Source: Pseudomonas sp. B21-048
Lineage (GTDB): Bacteria; Pseudomonadota; Gammaproteobacteria; Pseudomonadales; Pseudomonadaceae
Direction: 5' to 3'
Length of the DNA stretch: 64,000 bases
NCBI RefSeq assembly: GCF_024748615.1
Contig: NZ_CP087168.1
Coordinates: forward strand, 5,518,001-5,582,000
The notes below the pieces were generated by a model, which saw only the letters and a list, made by a program, of their open reading frames with translations, made no database searches and had not been told where the DNA came from. Position numbers and translations under genes: made by a program. This document shows positions 56,517 to 64,000 of the stretch, one piece after another (the stretch's first letter is position 1; every line of letters starts with the position of its first letter).

Positions 56517-57786
56517 CCGATGCTATTCGAGCAACTCTCACGCCTGGCAAAAATCACCAGTCCCCTGGGGCCGGAGGTGCTGCTGCTCAAGGACATGGGC
56601 GGCGGCGAGGAGCTGGGGCGGCTGTTCAACTATGAGTTGCAGCTGCACTCGCTGGACAATGCCATCGACCTCAACCAGTTGCTCGGCAAACCCATGTGCC
56701 TGAGCCTGCAACTGGACGGCGGTGGCGAGCGTCATTTCCATGGCATCGTGGCCCGTTGTAGCCAGAACGTCGACCAGGGCCAGTTCGCCAGCTACCAGGT
56801 CACGCTGCGGCCTTGGCTTTGGCTGCTGACCCGCACCTCCGATTGCCGGATTTTCCAGAACCTGACCCTCCCGCAGATCATCAAGCAGGTGTTTCGCGAC
56901 CTGGGCTTTTCCGATTTCGAAGATGCCCTGAGCCGGCCTTATCGCGAGTGGGAATACTGCGTGCAGTATCGCGAAACCAGTTTCGATTTCGTCAGCCGCC
57001 TGATGGAGCAGGAAGGCATCTACTACTTCTTCCGCCACGAACAGGGTCGTCATGTGTTGGTGTTGGCCGATGCCTACGGCGCCCACACCAGCGCGCCCGG
57101 CTACGGCTCGGTGCCCTACTACCCCAAGAATGAGCAGCAGCGCGAACGCGATCATATTCACGATTGGCACCTGGCCCAGGAAGTCCAGCCGGGCTCGCTG
57201 GAGCTCAACGACTATGACTTCCAGCGCCCCAGCGCGCGAATTGACGTGCGCTCGGCCATGCCGCGTCCGCACACCGCCGGCGACTATCCGCTGTACGACT
57301 ACCCCGGCACCTATGTGCAAAGCGCAGACGGCGAACATTACGCCCGCACCCGCATCGAAGCCTTGCAGACCCTGCACGAACAAGTCGAGCTGGCCGGCAA
57401 CGCCCGGGGCCTGGGCTCGGGTCATTTGTTCAGCCTCACCGGCTTCAGCCGCCAGGACCAGAACCGCGAATACCTGATTGTCGGCGCCCGCTATTACATT
57501 TCCCAGGAAAGTGGGGAAACCGGTGGTGGCGCGCCTTCGGCGCAGTTCGAAAGCAGCCTGACCTGCATCGACGCCCAACAAAGCTACCGCCCCCTGCCCA
57601 ACACCCACCGCCCCATCGTCAAGGGCCCGCAGACCGCACTGGTGGTTGGCCCCAAAGGCGAGGAAATCTGGACCGACCAGTTCGGCCGGGTGAAGGTGCA
57701 TTTCTATTGGGACCGCCACGACCAGTCCAACGAAAACAGTTCGTGCTGGATTCGCGTGTCGCAATCCTGGGCAGGCAAGAACTGGG
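56517..57786 (+). repeat. Long direct repeat: 5' part of first vgrG
   Basis: About 1.27 kb is nearly identical to 61662-62931 (offset 5145), with only scattered silent substitutions that increase towards the 3' end. Both copies begin at ACCGATGCTATTCG. It encodes the first ~423 residues of both VgrG proteins. Confidence 0.9.
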
Positions 57787-58460
57787 GGACGGTGCAGATC
57801 CCGCGCATTGGGCAGGAAGTGATCGTCAGCTTCCTTGAAGGGGATCCCGACAGGCCCATCGTCACCGGTCGTGTGTATAACGCCGAGCAAACCGTACCCT
57901 ATGCATTACCCGCCAATGCCACTCAGAGCGGTACCAAAAGCCGTTCGAGCAAGGGCGGCACGCCGGCGAATTTCAACGAAATCCGGATGGAAGACAAGAA
58001 AGGCGCCGAGCAGCTGTACATCCATGCCGAGCGCAACCAGGACATCGCCGTGGAAGTGGATGAAAGCCACTGGGTCGGTCGCGATCGGCGCAAGAATATC
58101 GACCGCAACGAAACCGTACGGATTGGCGAAGACCGGCTGCGGGCCGTGCAGCGCAACGATGCTCTGCTCGTCGGCGGAACCAAGAGCGACAGCATCGCGA
58201 CCCAATACCTCGTGGAGGCGGGTTCGCAGATTCGACTGGTGTGTGGCAAAAGCGTGCTGGAATTCAATGCCAGTGGCGAGATCAATATCTCGGGCACCGC
58301 GTTCAATATCTACGCCAGCGGCAATGGCAACATCGACACCGGCGGCCGTTTGGACCTCAACTCCGGAGGCGCCAGCGCCGTGGACCCCAAAGGCAAAGGC
58401 ATCAAGGGCGTTATCGATGCGGCGGTAAAAGCGTTGTTCCCGGCAAAAGCCAAACACTGA
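56520..58460 (+). CDS. vgrG: VgrG spike protein, copy 1
   Basis: This encodes 646 residues and opens MLFEQLSRLAKITSPLG. Gp27-like domains cover about 1-370. The OB fold has EEIWTDQFGRVKVHFYWDRHD and SSCWIRVSQSWAG (about 385-425). A gp5-like beta-helix with VGRDRRKNIDRNETVRIG repeats follows, then a Gly/Ala/Lys tail without an effector domain. It forms the trimeric puncturing tip. It follows cluster B tssH. The C-terminal third differs from copy 2 and probably selects the PAAR/effector. Confidence 0.95.
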   Translation: MLFEQLSRLAKITSPLGPEVLLLKDMGGGEELGRLFNYELQLHSLDNAIDLNQLLGKPMCLSLQLDGGGERHFHGIVARCSQNVDQGQFASYQVTLRPWLWLLTRTSDCRIFQNLTLPQIIKQVFRDLGFSDFEDALSRPYREWEYCVQYRETSFDFVSRLMEQEGIYYFFRHEQGRHVLVLADAYGAHTSAPGYGSVPYYPKNEQQRERDHIHDWHLAQEVQPGSLELNDYDFQRPSARIDVRSAMPRPHTAGDYPLYDYPGTYVQSADGEHYARTRIEALQTLHEQVELAGNARGLGSGHLFSLTGFSRQDQNREYLIVGARYYISQESGETGGGAPSAQFESSLTCIDAQQSYRPLPNTHRPIVKGPQTALVVGPKGEEIWTDQFGRVKVHFYWDRHDQSNENSSCWIRVSQSWAGKNWGTVQIPRIGQEVIVSFLEGDPDRPIVTGRVYNAEQTVPYALPANATQSGTKSRSSKGGTPANFNEIRMEDKKGAEQLYIHAERNQDIAVEVDESHWVGRDRRKNIDRNETVRIGEDRLRAVQRNDALLVGGTKSDSIATQYLVEAGSQIRLVCGKSVLEFNASGEINISGTAFNIYASGNGNIDTGGRLDLNSGGASAVDPKGKGIKGVIDAAVKALFPAKAKH

Positions 58461-58508
58461 GTTCACGCAAGGAATAACGCCAGCCTCACCACCCTTGCCT
58501 TTCGACGA

Positions 58509-58772
58509 TCAGATGGCGGTGCCGCGGTTCGTTCCCGGCTGGACAATCAACAACTCGTCCAGCTCGCGCTTTCTGCAACGTGCCACGAACGGCAGCGCGG
58601 CATCCGGGTCATGCCTGAACAGCTCAAAGGTCGCACGGTCGATTTCATAGTATTCCTCGTAGTCGGCCATGCCATTGCTGACCGGTATGGAGACATAGAA
58701 TCGACCCGAGTCCTGTTCGATGCCCACGGAGAACATGTGCTCACGACTGACCAAAGCCTCCTGAAATTTCAT
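58509..58772 (-). CDS. Unknown 87-residue protein in PAAR-effector operon
   Basis: This encodes 87 residues. The ATG at 58772 overlaps the upstream stop (ATGA). Acidic and tyrosine-rich, with FSVGIEQDSGRFYVSIPVSNG and a mid-section DYEEYYEIDRATFELF; cytoplasmic, with no signal peptide or membrane segment. Not recognised as a named family. It is the last gene of the minus-strand eag-effector-immunity series and could be an additional immunity or regulatory protein. Confidence 0.7.
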   Translation of the reverse strand: MKFQEALVSREHMFSVGIEQDSGRFYVSIPVSNGMADYEEYYEIDRATFELFRHDPDAALPFVARCRKRELDELLIVQPGTNRGTAI

Positions 58773-59101
58773 GCGTTCACAAGCACGTATTGACCGAGCT
58801 GCGTCCACGCGACGCGCAAAAATTTACCGCTCAGCAGTTGCTCGTCACGAAGATATTCGAAAACTTCGGAGGGACACCATTCCTTGCCCGCCGAAAAGGC
58901 CACCCGCAAAGAACGTAGCTCATCGAAGACCTTAGCCTTCTGCTTGTCGTCCGCGACGTGCAAAACATAGATATCTTTCTCTGCCGCCTTCAAAAACCCG
59001 ATAGCGCGTAGGGGCGAGTCCAGCGGGTTATCCATGATTCGAACACGAATCGAGTCACCGTCGGCTCTTTCCACGTAGGCCTTCAGCACATCATTAATCA
59101 C
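58769..59101 (-). CDS. Unknown 110-residue protein in PAAR-effector operon
   Basis: This encodes 110 residues with a GTG start at 59101 that directly abuts the upstream stop. It opens NDVLKAYVERADGDSIRVRI and looks like a compact alpha/beta cytoplasmic protein; two segments, AIGFLKAAEKDIYVLHVADD and the C-terminal FLRVAWTQLGQYVLV, are hydrophobic beta-type. No family is recognised. Coupled gene order suggests it is co-inherited with the effector. Confidence 0.65.
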   Translation of the reverse strand: MINDVLKAYVERADGDSIRVRIMDNPLDSPLRAIGFLKAAEKDIYVLHVADDKQKAKVFDELRSLRVAFSAGKEWCPSEVFEYLRDEQLLSGKFLRVAWTQLGQYVLVNA

Positions 59102-59635
59102 TCAGAGATTGACCGGCACGAAGTCCGGGCCGCCCAGCTTATCCCGAACGACCAGGGCGGTCCGCATTAGCGGCCCCCACAGGCCGTTCTGGCTGTTCCA
59201 GCTGCCACCCGCCCAACGCGTATCCTGGACAAGCTCAGCCTTGTTGATCTCAAGCTGCCTCTGAAGGGCCAGCGCCACGGCCCCCATATCGATCTCGAAC
59301 AAGTCGGCATAAAGCCCCTCGGGTTGTGCCTGCTTTTTGCTCAGGCAAAACCGGTAGTACCAGAGCCACACCGCTGCGACATAAATCGCCCGATTACGGT
59401 CAGGGTAGGTCGCGAGAATCTTGAGCAAAGCCGCGACGAAGCGCATAGGAAACTGGGGGTCGCGCGACTGTTGCCAGTAACGCAGCACCAGCAAATCGAA
59501 AGCCGCGACGATGTTCTGTGGTTCTTCATTGTCATTCTTGGCTTCTTGAAAATAAAACGGCTCGCCTACAAGGAATTTATCCAGCTCGTCATTGGCCAGA
59601 GCCAGCAGCAATACGTTGTCCAGATTGGCACTCAT
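59102..59635 (-). CDS. Probable immunity protein of the PAAR effector
   Basis: This encodes 177 residues. The ATG at 59635 overlaps the effector stop (ATGA), the tightest coupling in this operon, so it is the best immunity candidate. Mostly alpha-helical with Trp/Tyr-rich stretches (AIYVAAVWLWYYRFCLSKK). No signal peptide is present, which implies a cytosolic target for the toxin. No family recognised. Confidence 0.7.
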   Translation of the reverse strand: MSANLDNVLLLALANDELDKFLVGEPFYFQEAKNDNEEPQNIVAAFDLLVLRYWQQSRDPQFPMRFVAALLKILATYPDRNRAIYVAAVWLWYYRFCLSKKQAQPEGLYADLFEIDMGAVALALQRQLEINKAELVQDTRWAGGSWNSQNGLWGPLMRTALVVRDKLGGPDFVPVNL

Positions 59636-60936
59636 TGGATTCTCACTACATCAGGGTTCGCGAGCAGGAAATTGATGTCGTTATTGTGTGGGATAGCCAC
59701 CTTGTCCAATACCGCTTCGCGCATGCCACCGGGATGGGTCAGACCACCAGGACGCCATAACGGGTTCGCTCCGCGCTCGTTACCGGAGGGCATGACAACC
59801 TTGGGATTGTCCAGGTTCATCATGTAAATCTCTTTGCCGGTAAAGCTGCCCGGTTCATAGCCCAAGGCGGTCTCCAGAATGGAAAGATCACCGGTTTTCT
59901 TAAACTCGGCGACCACACCGTGCAGGTCTGATTTGGCCATGACGTACTTAGTGTCGCTAAAGGTTCCGTACATCGGGTTGGCAATGTCATCGGGGGTAAA
60001 CAGAAACGCACCGCCTTCATCCTGAAAGACTTTGAGGTGCTTGTCGATATAGGAGGCCTCAAGGTAATCGGCAGGATTCGGGCGGCTTAACTTGGGTATC
60101 GCAGCGATATCGTCCGACGTGTAGCCCGGTTTGAAGCTCACCGAGCGGGGCTTGGGCGCAGTACCGATTTTTGCTATTTTCGGGCCCAGGCCCAAAAGCG
60201 CCAATCCCGCGACGCCCTGCAGCAGGTCCCGGTACCCCGGCCCCAAGCGATCCCCCAGGTCTCCCAGCAACGCCATGCCAGCCATCATCGTGCCGCCGAT
60301 CACCACGAAACCGACTAAAGCAGCCACGCCAGCCATGGCCGCGAGAATCGCTGCGCCTCCCATGGCCAACAACCCCAACGCTTCCAACCCGGTGTGCATC
60401 CAGCCTTCGAGATCCAGGACAAACGCCACCGAAACCGTCGGCCCACCGATAAACGTATTCGGGCTGCCGCTCTTGATGTGAGCGCCGCAAACCATCTTGC
60501 TGTGCAAGCGCGCTGCCGGTTTGCCGTTGATGAATACCGTGGCGCTGCCTTCGGCGATCAGCACCGGGAAAGGCCATATCGGATGATTCATCGGCAGCCC
60601 GGTGCAGGAAGACGCAATGTCTTCGCCCGCCCTCATGGCATTGCGGTCGTTGATATAGACATTGAAACTGCCCATCACCAACGCCCCCGTGGTGGGCTCG
60701 GGCAGGTTGAAGAGGGTGGAGAGGCCCTTGACGATCTGGAACATCGACAAGCCGCCGGCCGCAATCGAGCCCGCCATGATAGCCAGCGCCACGCCGCCCG
60801 TGGCGACAGTCGCGGCGACGACCGCCGCGCCGATCAAGGCGCCAGCCACGGCACCGGCGACCATCGCGGCCAACCCGAACCCATGGGCTATTTCGTCACC
60901 CAGACGTGCTGCTGCCTGTGCATCCATTGCGCGCAT
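59632..60936 (-). CDS. prePAAR/PAAR transmembrane T6SS effector, C-terminal toxin unknown
   Basis: This encodes 434 residues (an ATG at 60927 is an alternative start). A prePAAR motif AARLGDEIAHG lies at about 10-20, followed by a hydrophobic Ala/Gly-rich double span (21-72), a PAAR domain (about 84-166) with VFINGKPAARLHSKMVCG and SPNTFIGGP, and a second hydrophobic region (about 183-250). The C-terminal ~165 residues are the putative toxin. This layout matches Tse6-type effectors whose membrane helices are held by an Eag chaperone, encoded immediately upstream. The toxin contains GYEPGSFTGKEIYMMNLDNP and HNNDINFLLANPDVVRI; I do not recognise an established catalytic motif. PAAR sharpens the VgrG tip. 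Confidence 0.88.
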   Translation of the reverse strand: MRAMDAQAAARLGDEIAHGFGLAAMVAGAVAGALIGAAVVAATVATGGVALAIMAGSIAAGGLSMFQIVKGLSTLFNLPEPTTGALVMGSFNVYINDRNAMRAGEDIASSCTGLPMNHPIWPFPVLIAEGSATVFINGKPAARLHSKMVCGAHIKSGSPNTFIGGPTVSVAFVLDLEGWMHTGLEALGLLAMGGAAILAAMAGVAALVGFVVIGGTMMAGMALLGDLGDRLGPGYRDLLQGVAGLALLGLGPKIAKIGTAPKPRSVSFKPGYTSDDIAAIPKLSRPNPADYLEASYIDKHLKVFQDEGGAFLFTPDDIANPMYGTFSDTKYVMAKSDLHGVVAEFKKTGDLSILETALGYEPGSFTGKEIYMMNLDNPKVVMPSGNERGANPLWRPGGLTHPGGMREAVLDKVAIPHNNDINFLLANPDVVRIQ

Positions 60937-60981
60937 CTACCTTACTGATTCGTATGACTGCTCAGTGGGACGTATCGATGC

Positions 60982-61416
60982 TCAGACGATCGGAGGCTGT
61001 GGCTTGAGCGAATGCATCGCCAGCTTCCAGGCTTGCTCGTGATAGGCGAAGTCGTTCGGGGTCGTGGTCAGGGTTGTGATCAGCACGGACGGCTTACGCT
61101 CGATGAACACCTGACGCAGCATCAGTTCGCGACCTTCGCGTTGCCAGGTGTAATCCAGCAATGTGGCGGTGTGCCCTTGCAGCACCGTGTCCCAGCGCTG
61201 AACCAGCTTGAAGCCCGGCAGTTGCTGCTCCGCGCTTTTGAGTTGGCGGTCCACGTACTCTGCAAAGGGAGCGTCGCCCTGGGTGGCATCGCGGCTGATC
61301 ACAAAACTGGCTTCTTTAGCAGGACCGACTGCCGGTAGCTTGAAAATATTGATGCTCTGGTCCTGCCAGGTATCGGGGATTTCGAGATCGGCTTCTTGAA
61401 TGCGGTAAGAGGTCAC
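60982..61416 (-). CDS. Eag-family T6SS effector chaperone (DUF1795)
   Basis: This encodes 144 residues with a GTG start at 61416 and GGAAAG nine bases upstream. It is a DUF1795/DcrB-fold protein opening SYRIQEADLEIPDTWQDQSI with HTATLLDYTWQREGRE later. Eag chaperones solubilise the N-terminal transmembrane helices of prePAAR effectors and help load them onto VgrG. It lies 45 bp upstream of exactly such an effector and is divergent from the second vgrG. Confidence 0.9.
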   Translation of the reverse strand: MTSYRIQEADLEIPDTWQDQSINIFKLPAVGPAKEASFVISRDATQGDAPFAEYVDRQLKSAEQQLPGFKLVQRWDTVLQGHTATLLDYTWQREGRELMLRQVFIERKPSVLITTLTTTPNDFAYHEQAWKLAMHSLKPQPPIV

Positions 61417-61661
61417 AGTAATCGCTTTCCATGGACATGAGGTGACGCGCGAAGGAGCAGATATTCAAGTAATGCCTGGTAACAATCAAGAACCGGGTTC
61501 CTCTGCCCCAACTAACGAACTACATTATGCGATCAGCGTCACTACTCGGGCGATTTCATGCCTGTGCACGAGCTGTCAAAGGGCGCGATTTCTTGATCTT
61601 CAACGTCAAAAGTCGGCAATCTTGCGCAGCGTCAAATGGACTGCGGCAGCGATAAGGACAA

Positions 61662-62931
61662 CCGATGCTATTCGAGCAACTCTCACGCCTGGCAAAAATC
61701 ACCAGCCCCCTGGGGCCGGAGGTGCTGCTGCTCAAGGACATGGGCGGCGGCGAGGAGCTGGGGCGGCTGTTCAACTATGAGTTGCAGCTGCACTCGCTGG
61801 ACAATGCCATCGACCTCAACCAGTTGCTCGGCAAACCCATGTGCCTGAGCCTGCAACTGGACGGCGGTGGCGAGCGTCATTTCCATGGCATCGTGGCCCG
61901 TTGTAGCCAGAACGTCGACCAGGGCCAGTTCGCCAGCTACCAGGTCACGCTGCGGCCTTGGCTTTGGCTGCTGACCCGCACCTCCGATTGCCGGATTTTC
62001 CAGAACCTGACCCTCCCGCAGATCATCAAGCAGGTGTTTCGCGACCTGGGCTTTTCCGATTTCGAAGATGCCCTGAGCCGGCCTTATCGCGAGTGGGAAT
62101 ACTGCGTGCAGTATCGCGAAACCAGTTTCGATTTCGTCAGCCGCCTGATGGAGCAGGAAGGCATCTACTACTTCTTCCGCCACGAACAGGGTCGTCATGT
62201 GTTGGTGTTGGCCGATGCCTACGGCGCCCACACCAGCGCGCCCGGCTACGGCTCGGTGCCCTACTACCCCAAGAATGAGCAGCAGCGCGAACGCGATCAT
62301 ATTCACGATTGGCACCTGGCCCAGGAAGTCCAGCCGGGCTCGCTGGAGCTCAACGACTATGACTTCCAGCGCCCCAGCGCGCGAATTGACGTGCGCTCGG
62401 CCATGCCGCGTCCGCACACCGCCGGCGACTATCCGCTGTACGACTATCCCGGCACCTATGTGCAAAGCGCAGACGGCGAACATTACGCCCGCACCCGCAT
62501 CGAAGCCTTGCAGACCCTGCACGAACAAGTCGAGCTGGCCGGCAACGCCCGGGGCCTGGGCTCGGGTCATTTGTTCAGTCTCACCGGCTTCAGCCGCCAG
62601 GACCAGAACCGCGAATACCTGATCGTCGGCGCCCGCTATTACATTTCCCAGGAAAGTGGGGAAACCGGTGGTGGTGCGCCTTCGGCGCAATTCGAAAGCA
62701 GCCTGACCTGCATCGACGCCCAACAAAGCTACCGCCCCCTGCCCAACACCCACCGCCCCATCGTCAAAGGCCCGCAGACCGCACTGGTGGTCGGCCCCAA
62801 GGGCGAGGAAATCTGGACCGACCAGTTTGGCCGGGTGAAGGTGCATTTCTATTGGGACCGTCACGACCAATCCAACGAAAACAGTTCGTGCTGGATTCGC
62901 GTGTCGCAATCCTGGGCCGGGAAAAACTGGG
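61662..62931 (+). repeat. Long direct repeat: 5' part of second vgrG
   Basis: This is the copy of 56517-57786. The identical protein sequence ends at SQSWAGKNWG; after that point nucleotide and protein similarity fall progressively. Upstream of the start codon the two copies share only a few bases, so promoters and ribosome sites differ (AAGGA here). Confidence 0.9.
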
Positions 62932-63602
62932 GCTCGATGCAGATCCCACGGATCGGCCAGGAAGTGATCGTCAGTTTTCTTGAAGGCGATCCCGACCGGC
63001 CGATCATCACCGGCCGCGTCTACAACGCGGAACAGACCGTGCCTTACGATTTGCCGGAAAACGCCACCCAAAGCGGCATGAAAAGCCGTTCGAGCAAGGG
63101 CGGCACACCAGCGAACTTCAACGAAATCCGCATGGAAGACAAGAAAGGCGCCGAGCAGCTGTACATCCATGCCGAGCGCAATCAAGACATCGTGGTCGAG
63201 GTGGACGAAAGCCACTCGGTGGGCCACGACCGCAACAAGAGCATCGGGCATAACGAGACGGTGACCATCGGCAATAACCGCCTGCGTATCGTCAAACAGG
63301 AAGACATTCTTTCGGTGGGCCAGCGCAAGACCGACAGCATCAGCCAGAGCTACGTCATTGAAGTGGGCGAGAACCTGCGGCTGGTCTGTGGTGAAAGCAT
63401 CCTGGAGCTCAATGCCAGCGGCCAGATCAACCTGACCGGCGTGCAAATCAGCTTCTATGCCAGCGGTGATGCCGAGTTCAACACCGGCGGCGTGCTGCAC
63501 CTGAACAATGGCGGCGGCGCTGGTGCCACACCTGATGGCCAGGGCGTCAAGGCCAGCATCGACGCCAACATCAATGCCGCGTTTCCCAAGCCCAAGGGCT
63601 AA
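61665..63602 (+). CDS. vgrG: VgrG spike protein, copy 2
   Basis: This encodes 645 residues with AAGGA upstream of the ATG. First ~423 residues are identical to copy 1, but the beta-helix tip diverges (for example VGHDRNKSIGHNETVTIG and a Gly-rich tail ending PKPKG). No effector domain. It is followed 18 bp later by an Eag chaperone gene, so it heads its own effector cassette continuing beyond the window. Confidence 0.95.
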   Translation: MLFEQLSRLAKITSPLGPEVLLLKDMGGGEELGRLFNYELQLHSLDNAIDLNQLLGKPMCLSLQLDGGGERHFHGIVARCSQNVDQGQFASYQVTLRPWLWLLTRTSDCRIFQNLTLPQIIKQVFRDLGFSDFEDALSRPYREWEYCVQYRETSFDFVSRLMEQEGIYYFFRHEQGRHVLVLADAYGAHTSAPGYGSVPYYPKNEQQRERDHIHDWHLAQEVQPGSLELNDYDFQRPSARIDVRSAMPRPHTAGDYPLYDYPGTYVQSADGEHYARTRIEALQTLHEQVELAGNARGLGSGHLFSLTGFSRQDQNREYLIVGARYYISQESGETGGGAPSAQFESSLTCIDAQQSYRPLPNTHRPIVKGPQTALVVGPKGEEIWTDQFGRVKVHFYWDRHDQSNENSSCWIRVSQSWAGKNWGSMQIPRIGQEVIVSFLEGDPDRPIITGRVYNAEQTVPYDLPENATQSGMKSRSSKGGTPANFNEIRMEDKKGAEQLYIHAERNQDIVVEVDESHSVGHDRNKSIGHNETVTIGNNRLRIVKQEDILSVGQRKTDSISQSYVIEVGENLRLVCGESILELNASGQINLTGVQISFYASGDAEFNTGGVLHLNNGGGAGATPDGQGVKASIDANINAAFPKPKG

Positions 63603-63620
63603 TCACGAGATCTGTGCTCC

Positions 63621-64000
63621 ATGACTTACCGAATCAATGAATTCCAGTTCCAACTGCCAGCAGGCGAACTGCAAGACGCGACGATCAACATCCTCAAGTT
63701 CCCTGAACTGGGCACTTCGCTGATTGTCAGCCGCAGCTTGCTGGCCGAGGGCGAAACCTTGCAGAGCAACTTCGACGACCAGCTCAAGCGCCTGGAAAAG
63801 CAAGTGCAAGACTTGCGTTTCCAACCGGGCGTCGCGGTGCGTCTGGGGGCCAACCAGCAAGTCGAAGGCATAGAGTTGCGCAGCCAGTTCAACAAGGGCA
63901 ACGACAAAGTCTTCCAATATCAGTTGGCACTGGTGTTGCCCGGCACCCGCAAAATGCTCGCCCTGAGCTACGTGAAGGCCGAGAAACTCGGCGATGCCGA
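63621..64000 (+). CDS. Eag-family effector chaperone (DUF1795), 3' end cut by window
   Basis: The frame from ATG 63621 is open to the end of the window (126 residues visible, no stop). It opens TYRINEFQFQLPAGELQDAT and shows the same DUF1795 pattern as the chaperone at 60982-61416 but is diverged, implying a different client. A prePAAR or RHS effector gene is predicted to follow. Confidence 0.85.
   Translation, partial: MTYRINEFQFQLPAGELQDATINILKFPELGTSLIVSRSLLAEGETLQSNFDDQLKRLEKQVQDLRFQPGVAVRLGANQQVEGIELRSQFNKGNDKVFQYQLALVLPGTRKMLALSYVKAEKLGDA

Noticed and set aside
1..64000. CRISPR array, tRNA/rRNA genes, insertion sequences or prophage
   Set aside because: No regularly spaced repeats, no transposase or integrase frames and no tRNA-like structures were seen; the tail-like genes are T6SS components, since TssJLM and TssK are present.

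Overview
The window is Pseudomonas chromosomal DNA, most likely from the P. fluorescens group. The reasons are high GC content, typical Pseudomonas REP/REPIN hairpins (GTGGGAGC... and TCCCACGC... types), and type VI secretion (T6SS) gene orders that match two P. aeruginosa loci. Almost the whole 64 kb is T6SS: two complete but different core machines plus their effector and immunity genes. No rRNA, tRNA, CRISPR array or insertion sequence was found.

Layout: (1) 1-1250: the 3' end of a Fic-domain gene, a small conserved hypothetical and a REP. (2) 1254-21769, all minus strand: T6SS cluster A in the order tssA-B-C-E-F-G-H, sigma-54 activator, 46-aa lipoprotein, FHA protein, tssJ-K-L-M, PP2C phosphatase, Ser/Thr kinase. 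This is the HSI-II (H2-T6SS) order; hcp is absent. (3) 21770-27990: a divergent promoter region, then a VgrG fused to a DUF2235 (Tle1-type) phospholipase, its DUF2931 lipoprotein immunity candidate, a small secreted DUF2388-like protein, and a decayed region with REPs and a remnant of a second DUF2931 gene. (4) 27995-45195, minus strand: the regulatory and membrane half of T6SS cluster B (fha, tssJ, tssK, tssL with an OmpA domain, tssM, tagF, pppA, ppkA, tagT, tagS, tagR, tagQ). (5) 45601-58460, plus strand: the sheath and baseplate half of cluster B (tssA, tssB, tssC, hcp, a Tae4 amidase with its immunity candidate, tssE, tssF, tssG, tssH, vgrG). Regions 4 and 5 together are HSI-I (H1-T6SS)-like. 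tssH carries a +1 frameshift in a run of seven A. (6) 58509-61416, minus strand: an Eag chaperone, a prePAAR/PAAR transmembrane effector with an unrecognised C-terminal toxin domain, and three small downstream genes of which at least one is probably immunity. (7) 61665-end, plus strand: a second vgrG whose first ~423 residues are identical to the first, followed by a truncated Eag chaperone gene that predicts another effector just beyond the edge.

How they work together: TssB/C sheath, TssE/F/G/K/A baseplate and TssJ/L/M membrane complex form each injector. Hcp and VgrG (with PAAR) form the expelled tube and spike, and TssH recycles the sheath. Cluster B carries the threonine-phosphorylation circuit (TagQRST-PpkA-PppA-Fha-TagF). 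Cluster A has its own simpler kinase/phosphatase pair and a sigma-54 activator. The effectors are a phospholipase, a peptidoglycan amidase and a PAAR toxin of unknown activity.
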